From: Polynucleobacter kasalickyi
GTDB taxonomy: Bacteria; Pseudomonadota; Gammaproteobacteria; Burkholderiales; Burkholderiaceae
DNA: 64,000 nt
NCBI RefSeq assembly: GCF_900176405.1
Contig: NZ_FWXJ01000002.1
Coordinates: forward strand, 186,001 to 250,000
Direction: 5' to 3'
In this document: piece after piece, positions 6,841 to 16,032 of the stretch
Layout of the letters: the number at the start of each line of letters is the position of its first letter
Position numbering within the stretch: position 1 is the stretch's first letter
Translations under genes and position numbers: made by a program
Notes under the pieces: model-generated
Told to the model about the DNA's origin: nothing
Database searches by the model: none
What the model saw: the letters and a program-made list of their open reading frames with translations, nothing else

Positions 6841-7060
6841 GATCGCCCGGACGTACCCCGTTGATTTATATAGGGGTGACGGGCGTGCCTTCCGGACTTC
6901 GGTCTGCGCTGGGTAGGGAGGGTCGGAGAGAAAATGTGCAAACGGAGAGAAAGCCTGCCGGTTGCTGGCAGAAATGCCTCTCTCCATAGTCCGCAGGAAC
7001 CCGCGCAAATTCGCGGTAGTAGGCAAAAAAAAGCCAACCGGGTTAGGGTTGGCCTTTTTA
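6841..7060 (+). ncRNA. Candidate structured RNA: chain of GC-rich hairpins ending in a terminator
   Basis: In an otherwise AT-rich zone this stretch is visibly GC-rich and has no convincing reading frame. It folds on paper into four successive hairpins. H1 6845-6884 pairs GCCCG with CGGGC and ACCCC with GGGGT. H2 6893-6906 is a 5-bp stem closed by a C(UUCG)G tetraloop. H3 pairs 6945-6951 GGAGAGA with 6979-6985 TCTCTCC. H4 pairs 7001-7005 CCGCG with 7012-7016 CGCGG. A hairpin with a T-run at 7033-7059 then ends it. UUCG rather than its complement favours plus-strand transcription. A good sigma-70 promoter was not found, only AATATT at 6826-6831 as a -10 guess. Confidence 0.3.
7025..7059. terminator. 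Bidirectional terminator downstream of ssrA
   Basis: GCCAACC (7033-7039), 7-base loop, GGTTGGC (7047-7053). On the minus strand it is followed by eight T (7025-7032), ending ssrA. On the plus strand it is followed by C and five T, so it could also end a transcript from the hairpin-rich segment. Confidence 0.85.
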
Positions 7061-7066
7061 AGGTTT

Positions 7067-7426
7067 TGGTGGAACCGGCGGGAATCGAACCCGCGTCCGC
7101 AAATCCTCTACAAAGAGTTCTACATACTTAGTTATATCATTTGATTTAATTCATGCAACGCGGATTAACACGCTTTACAGGAACGATTCCCTTTAGTTCT
7201 AGCTCCATTAACAGTGACCTTTAATGGCACGATCCGATATAAATGACCTCGAATGGTATTTCTACCCCAACCTATCGGCAAATTGGTACGAGGGCCACAG
7301 CCCTTAGGCTGCTAGTGCGTAACGTTCGTCGTTAGCAGTTATTACAATTCCCATTGATTTACGAGATAACGGGTCCTCGGTATGCCCTCCGTGCTTCGCA
7401 ATCCACGTCGAAACCAAGTCGGTCCC
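7067..7426 (-). ncRNA. ssrA: tmRNA (ssrA), tag ANDERYALAA
   Basis: 360-base transfer-messenger RNA that rescues stalled ribosomes. The 5' end GGGACCG pairs with CGGTTCC at the 3' end (7 bp, one G-U), followed by encoded ACCA. The T-arm is GCGGGTTCGATTCCCGC. The tag frame GCT AAC GAC GAA CGT TAC GCA CTA GCA GCC TAA (7304-7336) encodes ANDERYALAA, with the resume Ala codon and the LAA end seen by ClpXP. Most betaproteobacteria have ANDERFALAA, so Phe to Tyr is a small variant. It lies downstream of gph and upstream of a scarred integration zone. Confidence 0.97.
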
Positions 7427-7475
7427 TATGATGCTCATTGATGCTTTCACAGATAGACTTGTATTCTATTCCTTT

Positions 7476-8150
7476 TTACTTAAAAAGGATATCCTCAATT
7501 TCATGAGGGTTTTGTACCAAATAGGTAGCTCCCCAGGAGTGGGCAGGAGAGTCGTCACCGCAATAGCCATAGGCTGCTGCAACGGTGTGCATACCAGCAG
7601 CATGACCTGCTTGAATATCCCTTAAATCATCACCAACATAAATAGCTTTACTTGGATCAATTTTTAGGATTTGAGAACACAGGAGGATGGGAGCAGGGTG
7701 GGGTTTTGGGTAAGCGGTCGTATCACCACTCACAATCGCAGGGGTTCTTCTGTCTAACCCCATACTTTTTACCAAGGGATGGGTAAAGCGTTCATGTTTA
7801 TTCGTGACAATACCCCAAGGAATCTGATGTTCGTCAAGTTGACTGAGTAAAGATTCAATTCCTTCAAACAGTTTCGTATGCACGTGGATGGCATTTTCAT
7901 AGTTATTCAAGAACTCATCTCGAATCGTCAAGAACGAAGGATCATCTACCTCTAAGCCTAAAGTCACCTTGATCAGGCCTCGAGCACCCATGGATGCCAT
8001 GGGACGGAGCAGTTCCAATGGTTTTGGCTCTAACCCTCTACTGAGTAATAGTTGATTGGCGGCAGCTGCTAGATCGGGTGCTGTATCGGCTAATGTGCCA
8101 TCAAGATCAAATAAAACACTTTCGTACAAGGGGGTTCGGTTTCTTTTCAT
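7476..8150 (-). CDS. gph: Phosphoglycolate phosphatase (HAD superfamily)
   Basis: 224 residues from the ATG at 8148-8150, the usual length; a TTG at 8210 overlapping ubiG is less likely. It dephosphorylates 2-phosphoglycolate formed in DNA repair and metabolism. HAD motifs are all present: FDLDGTLADT with the nucleophile Asp, IVTNK, YPKPHPAP with the motif III Lys, and YVGDDLRDIQAG. It follows ubiG by 37 bases on the same strand, in the ompA-ubiG-gph order that I know from Burkholderiaceae. Confidence 0.88.
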   Translation of the reverse strand: MKRNRTPLYESVLFDLDGTLADTAPDLAAAANQLLLSRGLEPKPLELLRPMASMGARGLIKVTLGLEVDDPSFLTIRDEFLNNYENAIHVHTKLFEGIESLLSQLDEHQIPWGIVTNKHERFTHPLVKSMGLDRRTPAIVSGDTTAYPKPHPAPILLCSQILKIDPSKAIYVGDDLRDIQAGHAAGMHTVAAAYGYCGDDSPAHSWGATYLVQNPHEIEDILFK

Positions 8151-8187
8151 CTTGCTCGTCAATGGGGACCTAAATATGTGTAAAGTG

Positions 8188-8892
8188 TTAGAGTGGTTTT
8201 CTGGCGGCAATCATATAGTTGACATCCACATTGGAGCCAAGGTAATAATGGTCAGTGATGGGGTTAAAGTGAAGGCCCGTCATATCAAAAGGCTCTAAGC
8301 CAGCATCACGAATATAGGTTGATAATTCCGAAGGTTTGATAAATTTTGCATAATCGTGGGTACCCTTTGGCAATATGTTTAGTACATACTCAGCGCCAAT
8401 AATCGCCATTAAATAAGATTTGAGGTTACGGTTTAAAGTGCTAAAAAATAATATTCCACCAGGTTTGGCCATTTTTGCTGCGGCTTTAACGACGGAGCGT
8501 GGGTCTGGAACATGCTCTAGCATTTCCATACAAGTAACTAGGTCAAAAGTCGCGGGATTTTTTTCAGCCATTTCTTCCGCACTTATCAATTCATATTGAA
8601 TCGATGTTTGCGTTTCTAAAGCATGAAGCTTTGCCACTTTTAAAGCTTTGCTAGATAAATCAATTCCCGTGGTGTCTGCACCACACTTTGCTAGTGACTC
8701 AGAGAGAATTCCACCACCACAGCCAATATCAATGGTTTTCATGTTGGGAAGGGATGTTTTACTCAGAATCCAACCTAGACGAAGGGGATTAATTGCATGT
8801 AGAGGCTTAAACTCGCTTGTTTCATCCCACCAGCGACTTGCAAGTTCACTAAATTTGTCTATTTCAGCTTGATCTTTGTTTTCAGTATTCAT
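8188..8892 (-). CDS. ubiG: Ubiquinone biosynthesis O-methyltransferase UbiG
   Basis: 234-residue SAM-dependent methyltransferase acting on both O-methylation steps of ubiquinone biosynthesis at the inner membrane. The UbiG-specific start (EIDKFSELASRWWDETSEFKPLH, residues 10-32) precedes the SAM motif TIDIGCGGGILSE (about 53-65) and the acidic GIDLSSKAL. The C-terminal half has LNRNLKSYLMAIIGAEYVL and HDYAKFIKPSEL, typical of UbiG. Quinone synthesis implies a respiring organism. Confidence 0.95.
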   Translation of the reverse strand: MNTENKDQAEIDKFSELASRWWDETSEFKPLHAINPLRLGWILSKTSLPNMKTIDIGCGGGILSESLAKCGADTTGIDLSSKALKVAKLHALETQTSIQYELISAEEMAEKNPATFDLVTCMEMLEHVPDPRSVVKAAAKMAKPGGILFFSTLNRNLKSYLMAIIGAEYVLNILPKGTHDYAKFIKPSELSTYIRDAGLEPFDMTGLHFNPITDHYYLGSNVDVNYMIAARKPL

Positions 8893-8974
8893 ATTTAAAG
8901 GGGGTAGATTCAGTATCTATGATTATCCAACAAAAAGAATTATGTGATTTATTGGAATTCACATTGCATAGGCG

Positions 8975-9003
8975 TAAAAAAAGCCCGGTAACCGGGCTTT
9001 TCT
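8975..9003. terminator. Terminator after ompA
   Basis: AAGCCCGG, short loop, CCGGGCTT, flanked by an A-run (8975-8982) and TTTT, so it works on either strand. It ends the ompA transcript and separates it from ubiG. Confidence 0.85.
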
Positions 9004-9018
9004 ATAAGAACTAAAGAA

Positions 9019-9651
9019 TTAGTTCTTTTTTGTACCTACAACTTCAACGATAGCACGGCGGTTTAATGCACGGCCAGCAGCAGTTTTGTTGTCAGCAACA
9101 GGCTCAGAGAATGCTTTACCTTCAGTGTAAACACGGCTAGCTTCAACGCCATTTTTCACTAAATATGCTTTAACAGCTTCAGCACGCTTGAGTGATAATT
9201 TTTTGTTGTATGCCAAGCTACCAACTGAGTCAGTGTGACCGATAACAATAATTACTTCAACAGTAACAGCTTTTAACTTAGCAGTTAAATCATTTAACTT
9301 AGCAGCGCCTTCAGGCTTGATGACAGACTTGTCAAAGTCAAACAATGCATCAGCCAATAAAGTTACTTTAGTGCTTGAAACGACTGGAGCTGGTGCAGGA
9401 GCTGGTGCTGGTGCAGGAGCTGGTGCAACTGCTTTTGGTGCTGGCTTGATTGCGCCATCACATACTTGAGCTGCAGTTGCAGGTGTCCATGTGTTGTCTC
9501 TCCAGCAGAGTGAAGCATCTGCACCTGAGCGAACATATGTTGTACCTGAGCCTGCTGCCCAGTTATCAACGTTTTGAGCTTGTGCAATTCCTGCGATTGA
9601 TAATAAAGCAGTGATTGCGGCTATTTTTACAGAGCGAGTCGTTTGTTTCAT
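9019..9651 (-). CDS. OmpA-family outer-membrane/peptidoglycan-linking protein
   Basis: 210 residues. A signal peptide (cleavage after GIAQA, about residue 25) is followed by a short domain with two Cys (SLCWRDNTWTPAT and AAQVC), a Pro-Ala repeat linker (PAPAPAPA, about 70-90) and an OmpA C-terminal domain (about 95-207) with FDFDKSVIKPEG, GHTDSVGS and NRRAIVEV, which bind diaminopimelate in peptidoglycan. There is no OmpA beta-barrel, so it is a small anchor protein. This short form, with a CWRDNTWTPAT motif before the linker, is common in Burkholderiales. Confidence 0.9.
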   Translation of the reverse strand: MKQTTRSVKIAAITALLSIAGIAQAQNVDNWAAGSGTTYVRSGADASLCWRDNTWTPATAAQVCDGAIKPAPKAVAPAPAPAPAPAPAPVVSSTKVTLLADALFDFDKSVIKPEGAAKLNDLTAKLKAVTVEVIIVIGHTDSVGSLAYNKKLSLKRAEAVKAYLVKNGVEASRVYTEGKAFSEPVADNKTAAGRALNRRAIVEVVGTKKN

Positions 9652-9822
9652 ATTTTATCTTCCTCTTAAATTCATTGAATTCAATCTTTTGTGATTAACT
9701 TGTTTTAATATTACTCATAAATTATAACAACAACCTTATTGTAGATTGTCGATTAATTACAAATCAAATATATAACAATAAAATTTATTAAGTGTTGTTA
9801 TTTCGCATGGTAAAATAATTAT

Positions 9823-12576
9823 ATGGAATATGCTGCTAAAGAAACACTACCCGTATCACTAGAAGATGAAATGCGGCGGTCCTATTTGGACTACGCAATG
9901 AGCGTTATTGTTGGTCGAGCGTTACCTGATGCACGAGATGGTTTAAAGCCAGTTCATCGTCGGGTTCTTTTCGCTATGCACGAACTCAATAACGACTGGA
10001 ATCGTGCTTATAAAAAATCTGCCCGTATTGTGGGTGACGTCATCGGTAAATATCACCCTCACGGTGATTCTGCCGTTTATGACACGATTGTTCGTATGGC
10101 CCAGGACTTTTCCTTGCGCTACATGTTGGTGGATGGTCAGGGTAACTTCGGTTCCGTCGATGGCGATAGTGCTGCCGCGATGCGTTACACAGAGATCCGT
10201 TTATCCAAGATTGCGCATGAGTTGTTAGCCGATATTGATAAAGATACGGTTAATTATGGTCCGAACTACGACGGTAGCGAACATGAGCCTCTAATCCTGC
10301 CAGCTAAAATCCCTAATTTGTTGATTAACGGGTCTTCCGGTATCGCTGTGGGTATGGCAACGAATATTCCGCCTCACAATATTGATGAAGTAATTAATGG
10401 TGCTTTGCATTTATTAGCAAATCCAGATTGCACCATTGATGAATTAATTGAGTTTATCCCCGCGCCTGACTTTCCAACCGCTGGAATTATTTACGGTATC
10501 CAAGGCGTAAGAGATGGTTACCGTACTGGTCGAGGTAGGGTCATTATGCGTGCAAAAACGCATTTTGAGGATATGGAAAAAGGCCAAAGACAATCAATTA
10601 TTGTTGATGAACTGCCTTACCAAGTAAATAAAAAGAATTTGCTTGAGCGAATTGCTGAACTGGTGACAGAAAAGAAGATTGAAGGTATTTCCGATATTCG
10701 GGATGAGTCTGATAAGTCTGGCATGAGAGTTGTGATTGAGTTAAAACGAGGTGAAGTGCCAGAGGTGGTTCTCAATAACCTTTATAAAAATACCCAATTA
10801 CAAGACAATTTCGGGATGAATATGGTGGCTTTGGTTGATAACCAACCGAGGCTGTTGAATCTCAAGCAATTATTAGAGTGCTTCCTCCGTCATCGTCGTG
10901 AAGTTGTTACACGTAGAACAATTTTTGAATTACGCAAAGCGCGTGACCGCGGTCATGTACTGGAAGGTCTTGCCGTTGCCTTAGCTAATATTGATGAATT
11001 TATTGCCTTAATTAAAGCGGCTGCTTCTCCACCAGATGCTAAACGTGAGTTATTGGCTCGCGTATGGGATTCTGAGGTGGTACGTGAAATGTTGGTAAGA
11101 GCTAGTGAAAATGTACAAGGTGGTATTGGGGCATATCGTCCTGATCGTTTGCCGCCTACCCTTGGTTTACAAGCAGACGGACTTTATCGCTTATCCGAAG
11201 ACCAAGCACAAGAAATTTTACAAATGCGTTTGCAACGACTCACCGGTCTTGAACAAGACAAGATTGTGCAAGAGTACAAAGGCGTGATGGATCAAATTAC
11301 CGATTTGTTAGATTTATTAGCTAGACCGGATCGGGTGACAACGGTTATTCACCAAGAATTGTTGGAGTCGAAAGCTGAATTTGGCCAAGAAGGTAGTGAT
11401 AATGGCCGACGTTCTGTCATTGAAATGAATGCGACAGAATTGTTTACAGAAGACTTAATTACTCCGCAAGATTTGGTGGTGACACTTTCTTATACTGGTT
11501 ATTTCAAGAGCCAGCCACTCACTGAGTATCGTGCTCAAAAACGAGGTGGTCGTGGTAAGAAAGCGACTACGACGAAAGATGAAGATTGGATTCAAACCCT
11601 CTTTGTCGCCAATACCCACGATACGATTTTGTGCTTCTCGGATAGAGGAAGACTGTATTGGTTAAAAGTTTGGGAAGTGCCACAGGGAAGTAGTAATTCT
11701 CGAGGTAAACCAATCGTTAACATGTTCCCTTTAATTGAAGGCGAAAAGATTACTACCATTCTGCCAATCAAAGGTTATGTGGATAATCAGTATGTGTTTA
11801 TGGCAACGAAAAACGGGATTGTGAAGAAAACTGCCCTGAGTGATTTTTCCAACCCTAGAAAAGGTGGAATTATTGCAGTTGATTTAGATGAAGGTGATGT
11901 TTTAGTTGGCGCGGCTATTACCGATGGTCATCATGACGTCATGTTGTTCTCAGATGCTGGTAAAGCAGTTCGTTTCGATGAGAATGACGTTCGTCCAATG
12001 GGTCGTACGGCGCGTGGTGTGAAGGGGATGAATTTAGAAGGTGGTCATCTTGTCATTGCCATGTTAGTTGCTGCCAGTGAATCTAACGCTGAGTCTAATC
12101 TTGAATCTACGGAAGTGGATTCTGTGGACACTGATTCGTCTGTTGTCGTTAAGAAATTGCCATCGAGCGTTCTCACTGCAACTGAAAATGGCTTTGGTAA
12201 AAGAACGCCAATTTCCGAATATACAAGACACGGTAGAAATACGAAGGGAATGATTGCAATCCAGACTTCTGATCGAAATGGAAAACTGGTTGCGGCCTCT
12301 TTGGTTTCTACTGAAGACCAAATCATGTTGATTACTACGGGTGGTATTTTAGTGAGAACCCGTGTCTCAGAAATACGTGAAATGGGTAGATCAACACAGG
12401 GTGTGAAATTAATCAATGTGGATGAAGGTACTGTGCTTTCTGGATTACAAAGAATTTCAGAGAGTATGGATGAGGACGATTCAATAGCTGATGATGTTTC
12501 CATAGTTGGAGAGTCTGAAATCAGTGATGAAAATAATCCTCCATCAGATACAACCGATGAGACCCCTGCCGAATAA
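9823..12576 (+). CDS. gyrA: DNA gyrase subunit A
   Basis: 917-residue catalytic subunit of gyrase, which introduces negative supercoils with GyrB. Numbering matches E. coli at the N-terminus: active Tyr122 in RYTEIRL, and Ser83 and Asp87 in [12 protein letters not shown], so the quinolone-resistance region is the sensitive type. The GyrA box is [10 protein letters not shown]. The C-terminal wrapping domain carries an insertion of about 30 acidic/Ser residues ([20 protein letters not shown], near 750-770) and an acidic tail. No clear ribosome-binding site precedes the ATG. It opens the long plus-strand supraoperon. Confidence 0.98.
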   Translation: MEYAAKETLPVSLEDEMRRSYLDYAMSVIVGRALPDARDGLKPVHRRVLFAMHELNNDWNRAYKKSARIVGDVIGKYHPHGDSAVYDTIVRMAQDFSLRYMLVDGQGNFGSVDGDSAAAMRYTEIRLSKIAHELLADIDKDTVNYGPNYDGSEHEPLILPAKIPNLLINGSSGIAVGMATNIPPHNIDEVINGALHLLANPDCTIDELIEFIPAPDFPTAGIIYGIQGVRDGYRTGRGRVIMRAKTHFEDMEKGQRQSIIVDELPYQVNKKNLLERIAELVTEKKIEGISDIRDESDKSGMRVVIELKRGEVPEVVLNNLYKNTQLQDNFGMNMVALVDNQPRLLNLKQLLECFLRHRREVVTRRTIFELRKARDRGHVLEGLAVALANIDEFIALIKAAASPPDAKRELLARVWDSEVVREMLVRASENVQGGIGAYRPDRLPPTLGLQADGLYRLSEDQAQEILQMRLQRLTGLEQDKIVQEYKGVMDQITDLLDLLARPDRVTTVIHQELLESKAEFGQEGSDNGRRSVIEMNATELFTEDLITPQDLVVTLSYTGYFKSQPLTEYRAQKRGGRGKKATTTKDEDWIQTLFVANTHDTILCFSDRGRLYWLKVWEVPQGSSNSRGKPIVNMFPLIEGEKITTILPIKGYVDNQYVFMATKNGIVKKTALSDFSNPRKGGIIAVDLDEGDVLVGAAITDGHHDVMLFSDAGKAVRFDENDVRPMGRTARGVKGMNLEGGHLVIAMLVAASESNAESNLESTEVDSVDTDSSVVVKKLPSSVLTATENGFGKRTPISEYTRHGRNTKGMIAIQTSDRNGKLVAASLVSTEDQIMLITTGGILVRTRVSEIREMGRSTQGVKLINVDEGTVLSGLQRISESMDEDDSIADDVSIVGESEISDENNPPSDTTDETPAE

Positions 12577-12602
12577 GCTGTTTTCCAATCTAGTTAAACT
12601 TT

Positions 12603-13700
12603 ATGCTTTTTGACCATCGTATTTACAATTTTGCACCTGGTCCTGCAACACTTCCTGAGGAAGTGTTGCAACGTGCCTCAAAAGATATTCTCAACTGGCA
12701 AGAACTTGGCACTGGCGTGATGGAAGTTAGTCATCGTGGTAAGCCTTTTATGGCTTGCTATCAAGAGGCCATTACTGATTTGCGTGAGTTGATGCAGATT
12801 CCAGAAAATTATGAAATTCTTTTCTTACAAGGCGGTGGCATTGGGGAAAATGCGGCGATTCCAATGAATTTGATGGGACTTGCTAAGAAGGGACCGCAAG
12901 CAGATTTCGTGGTGACTGGTACGTGGTCACAAAAATCAATTGCAGAAGCTGCTAAATATGGTAACGCTAGACTTGCAGCCTCTAGTAAAGAACAGCAATT
13001 TAATACGATCCCTGAGAATGCGAACTGGGATATTTCCTCTGATTCTGCCTATTTGCATATTTGCGATAACGAAACAGTGGGTGGACTTGAATATGGTTAC
13101 GTACCAAACACTAATGGAATCCCTTTAGTGGCAGATATTTCTAGCAATATTCTTTCTAAAGTAATTGATGTTTCCAAGTACGGCGTACTTTTTGGTGGAA
13201 TTCAGAAAAATATTGGTCCTGCAGGGATGACGATTGTGATTGTTCGTAAAGATCTTATTGGTCACGCTATGTCGATTACACCAACTGTTTGGGATTGGAA
13301 AATTCAAGCCGCAAATGATTCGATGATTAATACTCCTCCAACTTTTGCCATTTATCTTGCTGGTCAAGTGTTTAAATGGTTAAAACAGCAGGGTGGTGTT
13401 GCCGCAATCGAAGCGGTTAATCGCAAAAAAGCAGAGTTGCTCTACAGCATTCTTGATCAAAGCTCTTTGTATGATGCTAGAGTTGATGTCACATATCGTT
13501 CTAAAATGAATGTAACCTTTTACTTAAAAGACGAGTCCTTAATGGATAAGTTCCTCAAGGGAGCTGAAGATCAGGGGATGATTGGCCTCAAGGGGCACAA
13601 AAGTGTGGGTGGCATCAGAGCCAGTATTTATAATGCAATGCCTCTAGCTGGCGTCGAAAAATTAGCGAATTACTTGTTAGAGTTCGAAAGAAAAGCCTAA
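12603..13700 (+). CDS. serC: Phosphoserine aminotransferase
   Basis: 365-residue class-V PLP aminotransferase that makes phosphoserine and also serves pyridoxal-phosphate synthesis. YNFAPGPATLPEEVL starts the family fold; the PLP Lys is in FGGIQKNIGPAG (about residues 195-210). VGGIRASIYNAMPLAGVEKL is the conserved end. It lies 26 bases after gyrA and overlaps pheA by one base (TAATG), so translation is coupled. Confidence 0.97.
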   Translation: MLFDHRIYNFAPGPATLPEEVLQRASKDILNWQELGTGVMEVSHRGKPFMACYQEAITDLRELMQIPENYEILFLQGGGIGENAAIPMNLMGLAKKGPQADFVVTGTWSQKSIAEAAKYGNARLAASSKEQQFNTIPENANWDISSDSAYLHICDNETVGGLEYGYVPNTNGIPLVADISSNILSKVIDVSKYGVLFGGIQKNIGPAGMTIVIVRKDLIGHAMSITPTVWDWKIQAANDSMINTPPTFAIYLAGQVFKWLKQQGGVAAIEAVNRKKAELLYSILDQSSLYDARVDVTYRSKMNVTFYLKDESLMDKFLKGAEDQGMIGLKGHKSVGGIRASIYNAMPLAGVEKLANYLLEFERKA

Positions 13701-14812
13701 TGAATGATGATTTAAAAGATCAAGAAGAACAGCGTTTATTACCATTGCGTAATCAGATTGATGCTGTTGATCAAGAAATTATTCGGTTATTATCTGAACG
13801 GGCAAAGATTGCCCTTGCTGTTGGGGCAGTCAAACATGAGTATGGTTCTCCAGTTTTTCGACCTGAAAGAGAAAAGCAAGTTTTAGAAAAATTAGCGCTG
13901 CGTAATCCTGGACCTTTAAAAACAAAAGGCTTACAAGCTATCTGGCAAGAGGTCATGTCTGCCTGTAGAGATATAGAAGGCTCAATTTCTGTGGCGTATT
14001 TGGGACCTGCTGGTACATTCTCTGAAGAGGCAACCTTACAATTTTTTGGTAAATCGATTCAGTTAGTTCCTTGTTCTTCACTAGATGAAGTATTTCAGCA
14101 AGTTGAAAATGAAACCGTTCAATACGGGGTTTTACCCATTGAAAACTCTTCCGAGGGTGTTATTTCTAGAACATTAGACTTACTGTTAGAGTCGAATGTA
14201 ATTATTAGCGGTGAAATTGCTATTCCTATCAAGCATTCATTATTAAGTCTGTCAGGGACTCTTGAGGGGGTGACTGAGGTCAGTGCCCATGCCCAGGCTC
14301 TCGCGCAATGTCAACAATGGTTAACAGTAAATGTACCTCTATTGCAACGGCAGGCAGTCAGTAGTAATGCAGAAGCGGCCAAACAGGCTGCTTTACATCC
14401 ACATCAAGCGGCGATTGCGAGCGCCTCTGCTGCCAATCAATATGGTTTAAAAATTGTCCAGCAAGGAATTCAGGATGATGCGCATAATCGGACAAGATTC
14501 ATTGTCGTCGGTAAACAGGCCTGTTTGCCCAGTGGTCACGATCAAACCTCATTAATTTTATCGGTTGCAAACCAACCTGGTGCGGTCTATCAAATGTTGG
14601 CGCCACTTGCGAAGCATGGTGTTTCAATGACGCGATTTGAGTCTAGGCCTGCTAGAAAAGGGACTTGGGAGTATCACTTTTATGTCGATATCGATGGTCA
14701 TCAAAAAGATGAAAAAGTGGTTGATGCCCTGCAAGAGCTCCAACAAACTACGGCATTTTTTAAATGCCTTGGTTCATATCCGAAAAGTAGCCCAACCCAT
14801 AAAAATGTTTGA
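13700..14812 (+). CDS. pheA: Bifunctional chorismate mutase / prephenate dehydratase
   Basis: 370 residues. It converts chorismate to prephenate and then phenylpyruvate for phenylalanine. Chorismate mutase (AroQ) covers about 12-95 (LRNQIDAVDQEIIRLLSERA), prephenate dehydratase about 96-275 (VAYLGPAGTFSEEA, and NRTRFIVVG with the catalytic Thr), and an ACT domain about 285-360 with the ESRP motif (FESRPARKGTWEYHF) for phenylalanine feedback. It overlaps serC by one base. Confidence 0.97.
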   Translation: MNDDLKDQEEQRLLPLRNQIDAVDQEIIRLLSERAKIALAVGAVKHEYGSPVFRPEREKQVLEKLALRNPGPLKTKGLQAIWQEVMSACRDIEGSISVAYLGPAGTFSEEATLQFFGKSIQLVPCSSLDEVFQQVENETVQYGVLPIENSSEGVISRTLDLLLESNVIISGEIAIPIKHSLLSLSGTLEGVTEVSAHAQALAQCQQWLTVNVPLLQRQAVSSNAEAAKQAALHPHQAAIASASAANQYGLKIVQQGIQDDAHNRTRFIVVGKQACLPSGHDQTSLILSVANQPGAVYQMLAPLAKHGVSMTRFESRPARKGTWEYHFYVDIDGHQKDEKVVDALQELQQTTAFFKCLGSYPKSSPTHKNV

Positions 14813-14841
14813 TTAAGTACTTTATTTCCTGATTAAGTACT
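14810..14841 (+). repeat. 12-bp direct repeat after pheA
   Basis: TGATTAAGTACT occurs at 14810-14821 and 14830-14841, a 20-bp period. The first copy includes the pheA stop codon. It looks like a small local duplication in the 72-bp gap before hisC. Confidence 0.6.
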
Positions 14842-14884
14842 GAAGATAAAACACTCGTTAACCTAATATTTATAGCCCAAGCTC

Positions 14885-16012
14885 ATGTCAGAAAACTCTA
14901 AAATTACCCCTGGCCTTAGTCAAGTAAAAGCCATTGCTCCTTATATTGGTGGCAGACCGATTAGTGAAGTAGCGCGTGAGTATGGTCTAGATGAGTCAAA
15001 AATTATCAAGCTTGCTTCCAATGAAAACCCTTTGGGTTTGCCTGAGTCCGCTAAAGCGGCGATGATGGCTGTCATGAACGATTTGGGTAGATATCCTGAT
15101 TCAAATGGCTATGAGTTAAAAAAAGTCATTTCTGAAAAGCTCCAAGTACCTGATCATTGGCTAACTCTAGGAAACGGTAGTAACGATATTTTAGAATTAG
15201 TGACGCGATCAGTAGCCCAAAGTGGTGATGAGATTATTTTCTCTAAGCATGCCTTCGCAGTGTATCCTTTGGCCACTCAAGCAGTCGGTGCTAAAGCGGT
15301 TGAGGTAGATGCAAAACCGGCAGATTTGGGACATGATTTAGAAGCGATGCTCGCTGCAATCAATGAACGGACTAAATTAATTTTTGTCGCAAATCCGAAC
15401 AATCCTACTGGAAGTTTTTTACCTGGTGGGGCGATTGAAGCCTTTTTAAAGAAGGTTCCTAGTCAGATTGTGGTGGTCATTGATGAGGCTTACAATGAGT
15501 ATTTGTTGCCAGAACAGCAATATGATGCGATTGCTTTTGTTCGTAAATATCCGAATGTTTTGGTGTCTCGAAGTTTCTCTAAAGCATATGGCTTAGCCGG
15601 TTTACGCTTAGGTTTTAGCGTAGCTCAAGCCGAATTGACGGATTTATTGAACCGTATTCGTCAGCCTTTTAATGTGAATTCTTTAGCTATGGCTGCTGCT
15701 ATCGCTGCTTTTAACGATGAGCCATTTTTAGCGCAGGGTGCTGCGATTAACCGGGCTGGTTACCAACAACTTACGCAAGCATTTACGGAAATGGGCTTAC
15801 ATTATTTACCATCCGCTGGTAATTTTGTGTTGCTTCAAGTTGGTGATGATGATCAAGCTGGTAGTCGCGTAAATTTAGCATTACTCAAAGCAGGGATTAT
15901 TGTTCGTCCTGTAGGCAATTATGGATTACCTAAGTGGCTGAGAATTTCGATTGGATTGCCCGAGGAAAATGAAGCTTTTATTAAAGCTCTTGGACAAATA
16001 TTAGGCAAGTAA
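14885..16012 (+). CDS. hisC: Histidinol-phosphate aminotransferase (HisC-like)
   Basis: 375-residue class I/II PLP aminotransferase. Landmarks: LASNENPLG, NPNNPTGS, DEAYNEY and the PLP Lys in SRSFSKAYGLAGLRLG. In this supraoperon the gene lies between pheA and tyrA, where the enzyme probably also serves aromatic amino acids (HisC2-type); that dual role is inferred from position. It follows pheA after 72 bases. Confidence 0.93.
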   Translation: MSENSKITPGLSQVKAIAPYIGGRPISEVAREYGLDESKIIKLASNENPLGLPESAKAAMMAVMNDLGRYPDSNGYELKKVISEKLQVPDHWLTLGNGSNDILELVTRSVAQSGDEIIFSKHAFAVYPLATQAVGAKAVEVDAKPADLGHDLEAMLAAINERTKLIFVANPNNPTGSFLPGGAIEAFLKKVPSQIVVVIDEAYNEYLLPEQQYDAIAFVRKYPNVLVSRSFSKAYGLAGLRLGFSVAQAELTDLLNRIRQPFNVNSLAMAAAIAAFNDEPFLAQGAAINRAGYQQLTQAFTEMGLHYLPSAGNFVLLQVGDDDQAGSRVNLALLKAGIIVRPVGNYGLPKWLRISIGLPEENEAFIKALGQILGK

Positions 16013-16032
16013 TGCTCTTACGATAACATCTA

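Larger units (their letters stand above)
5566..7027. other. 1.46-kb gene-poor remnant zone of an integration hotspot
   Basis: No intact gene is visible. In order it holds a hairpin (5740-5785), an exact inverted copy of 22 bases of ssrA (5956-5977), an HTH gene start (6071-6217), a cluster of TGTCG motifs (6490-6552), a Fic N-terminal fragment (6619-6738) and a GC-rich hairpin chain (6841-7060). At 5566-5658 one frame reads QIWQLEEGKQNASWLPLLD and ends QSLNI before a stop; it looks like the tail of a lost gene that I cannot name. No integrase or transposase was found. Confidence 0.6.

Noticed and set aside
6831-7037. Overlapping minus-strand frames of 68 and 82 codons
   Set aside because: Two frames open at once in GC-rich hairpin sequence, no start signal, and Arg/Pro/Ser-rich translations typical of noncoding GC-rich DNA.
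9412-9440. GGTGCAGGAGCT repeats as a CRISPR or VNTR
   Set aside because: They are codon repeats for Pro-Ala in the ompA linker, a coding low-complexity tract. No CRISPR array was seen anywhere in the window.
9363-9587. His/Gln-rich frame within ompA
   Set aside because: It is the other-frame reading of the Pro-Ala linker repeat of the real gene.
12045-12503. 152-codon minus-strand frame opposite gyrA
   Set aside because: Antisense shadow of the GyrA C-terminal domain; no family pattern or ribosome-binding site.
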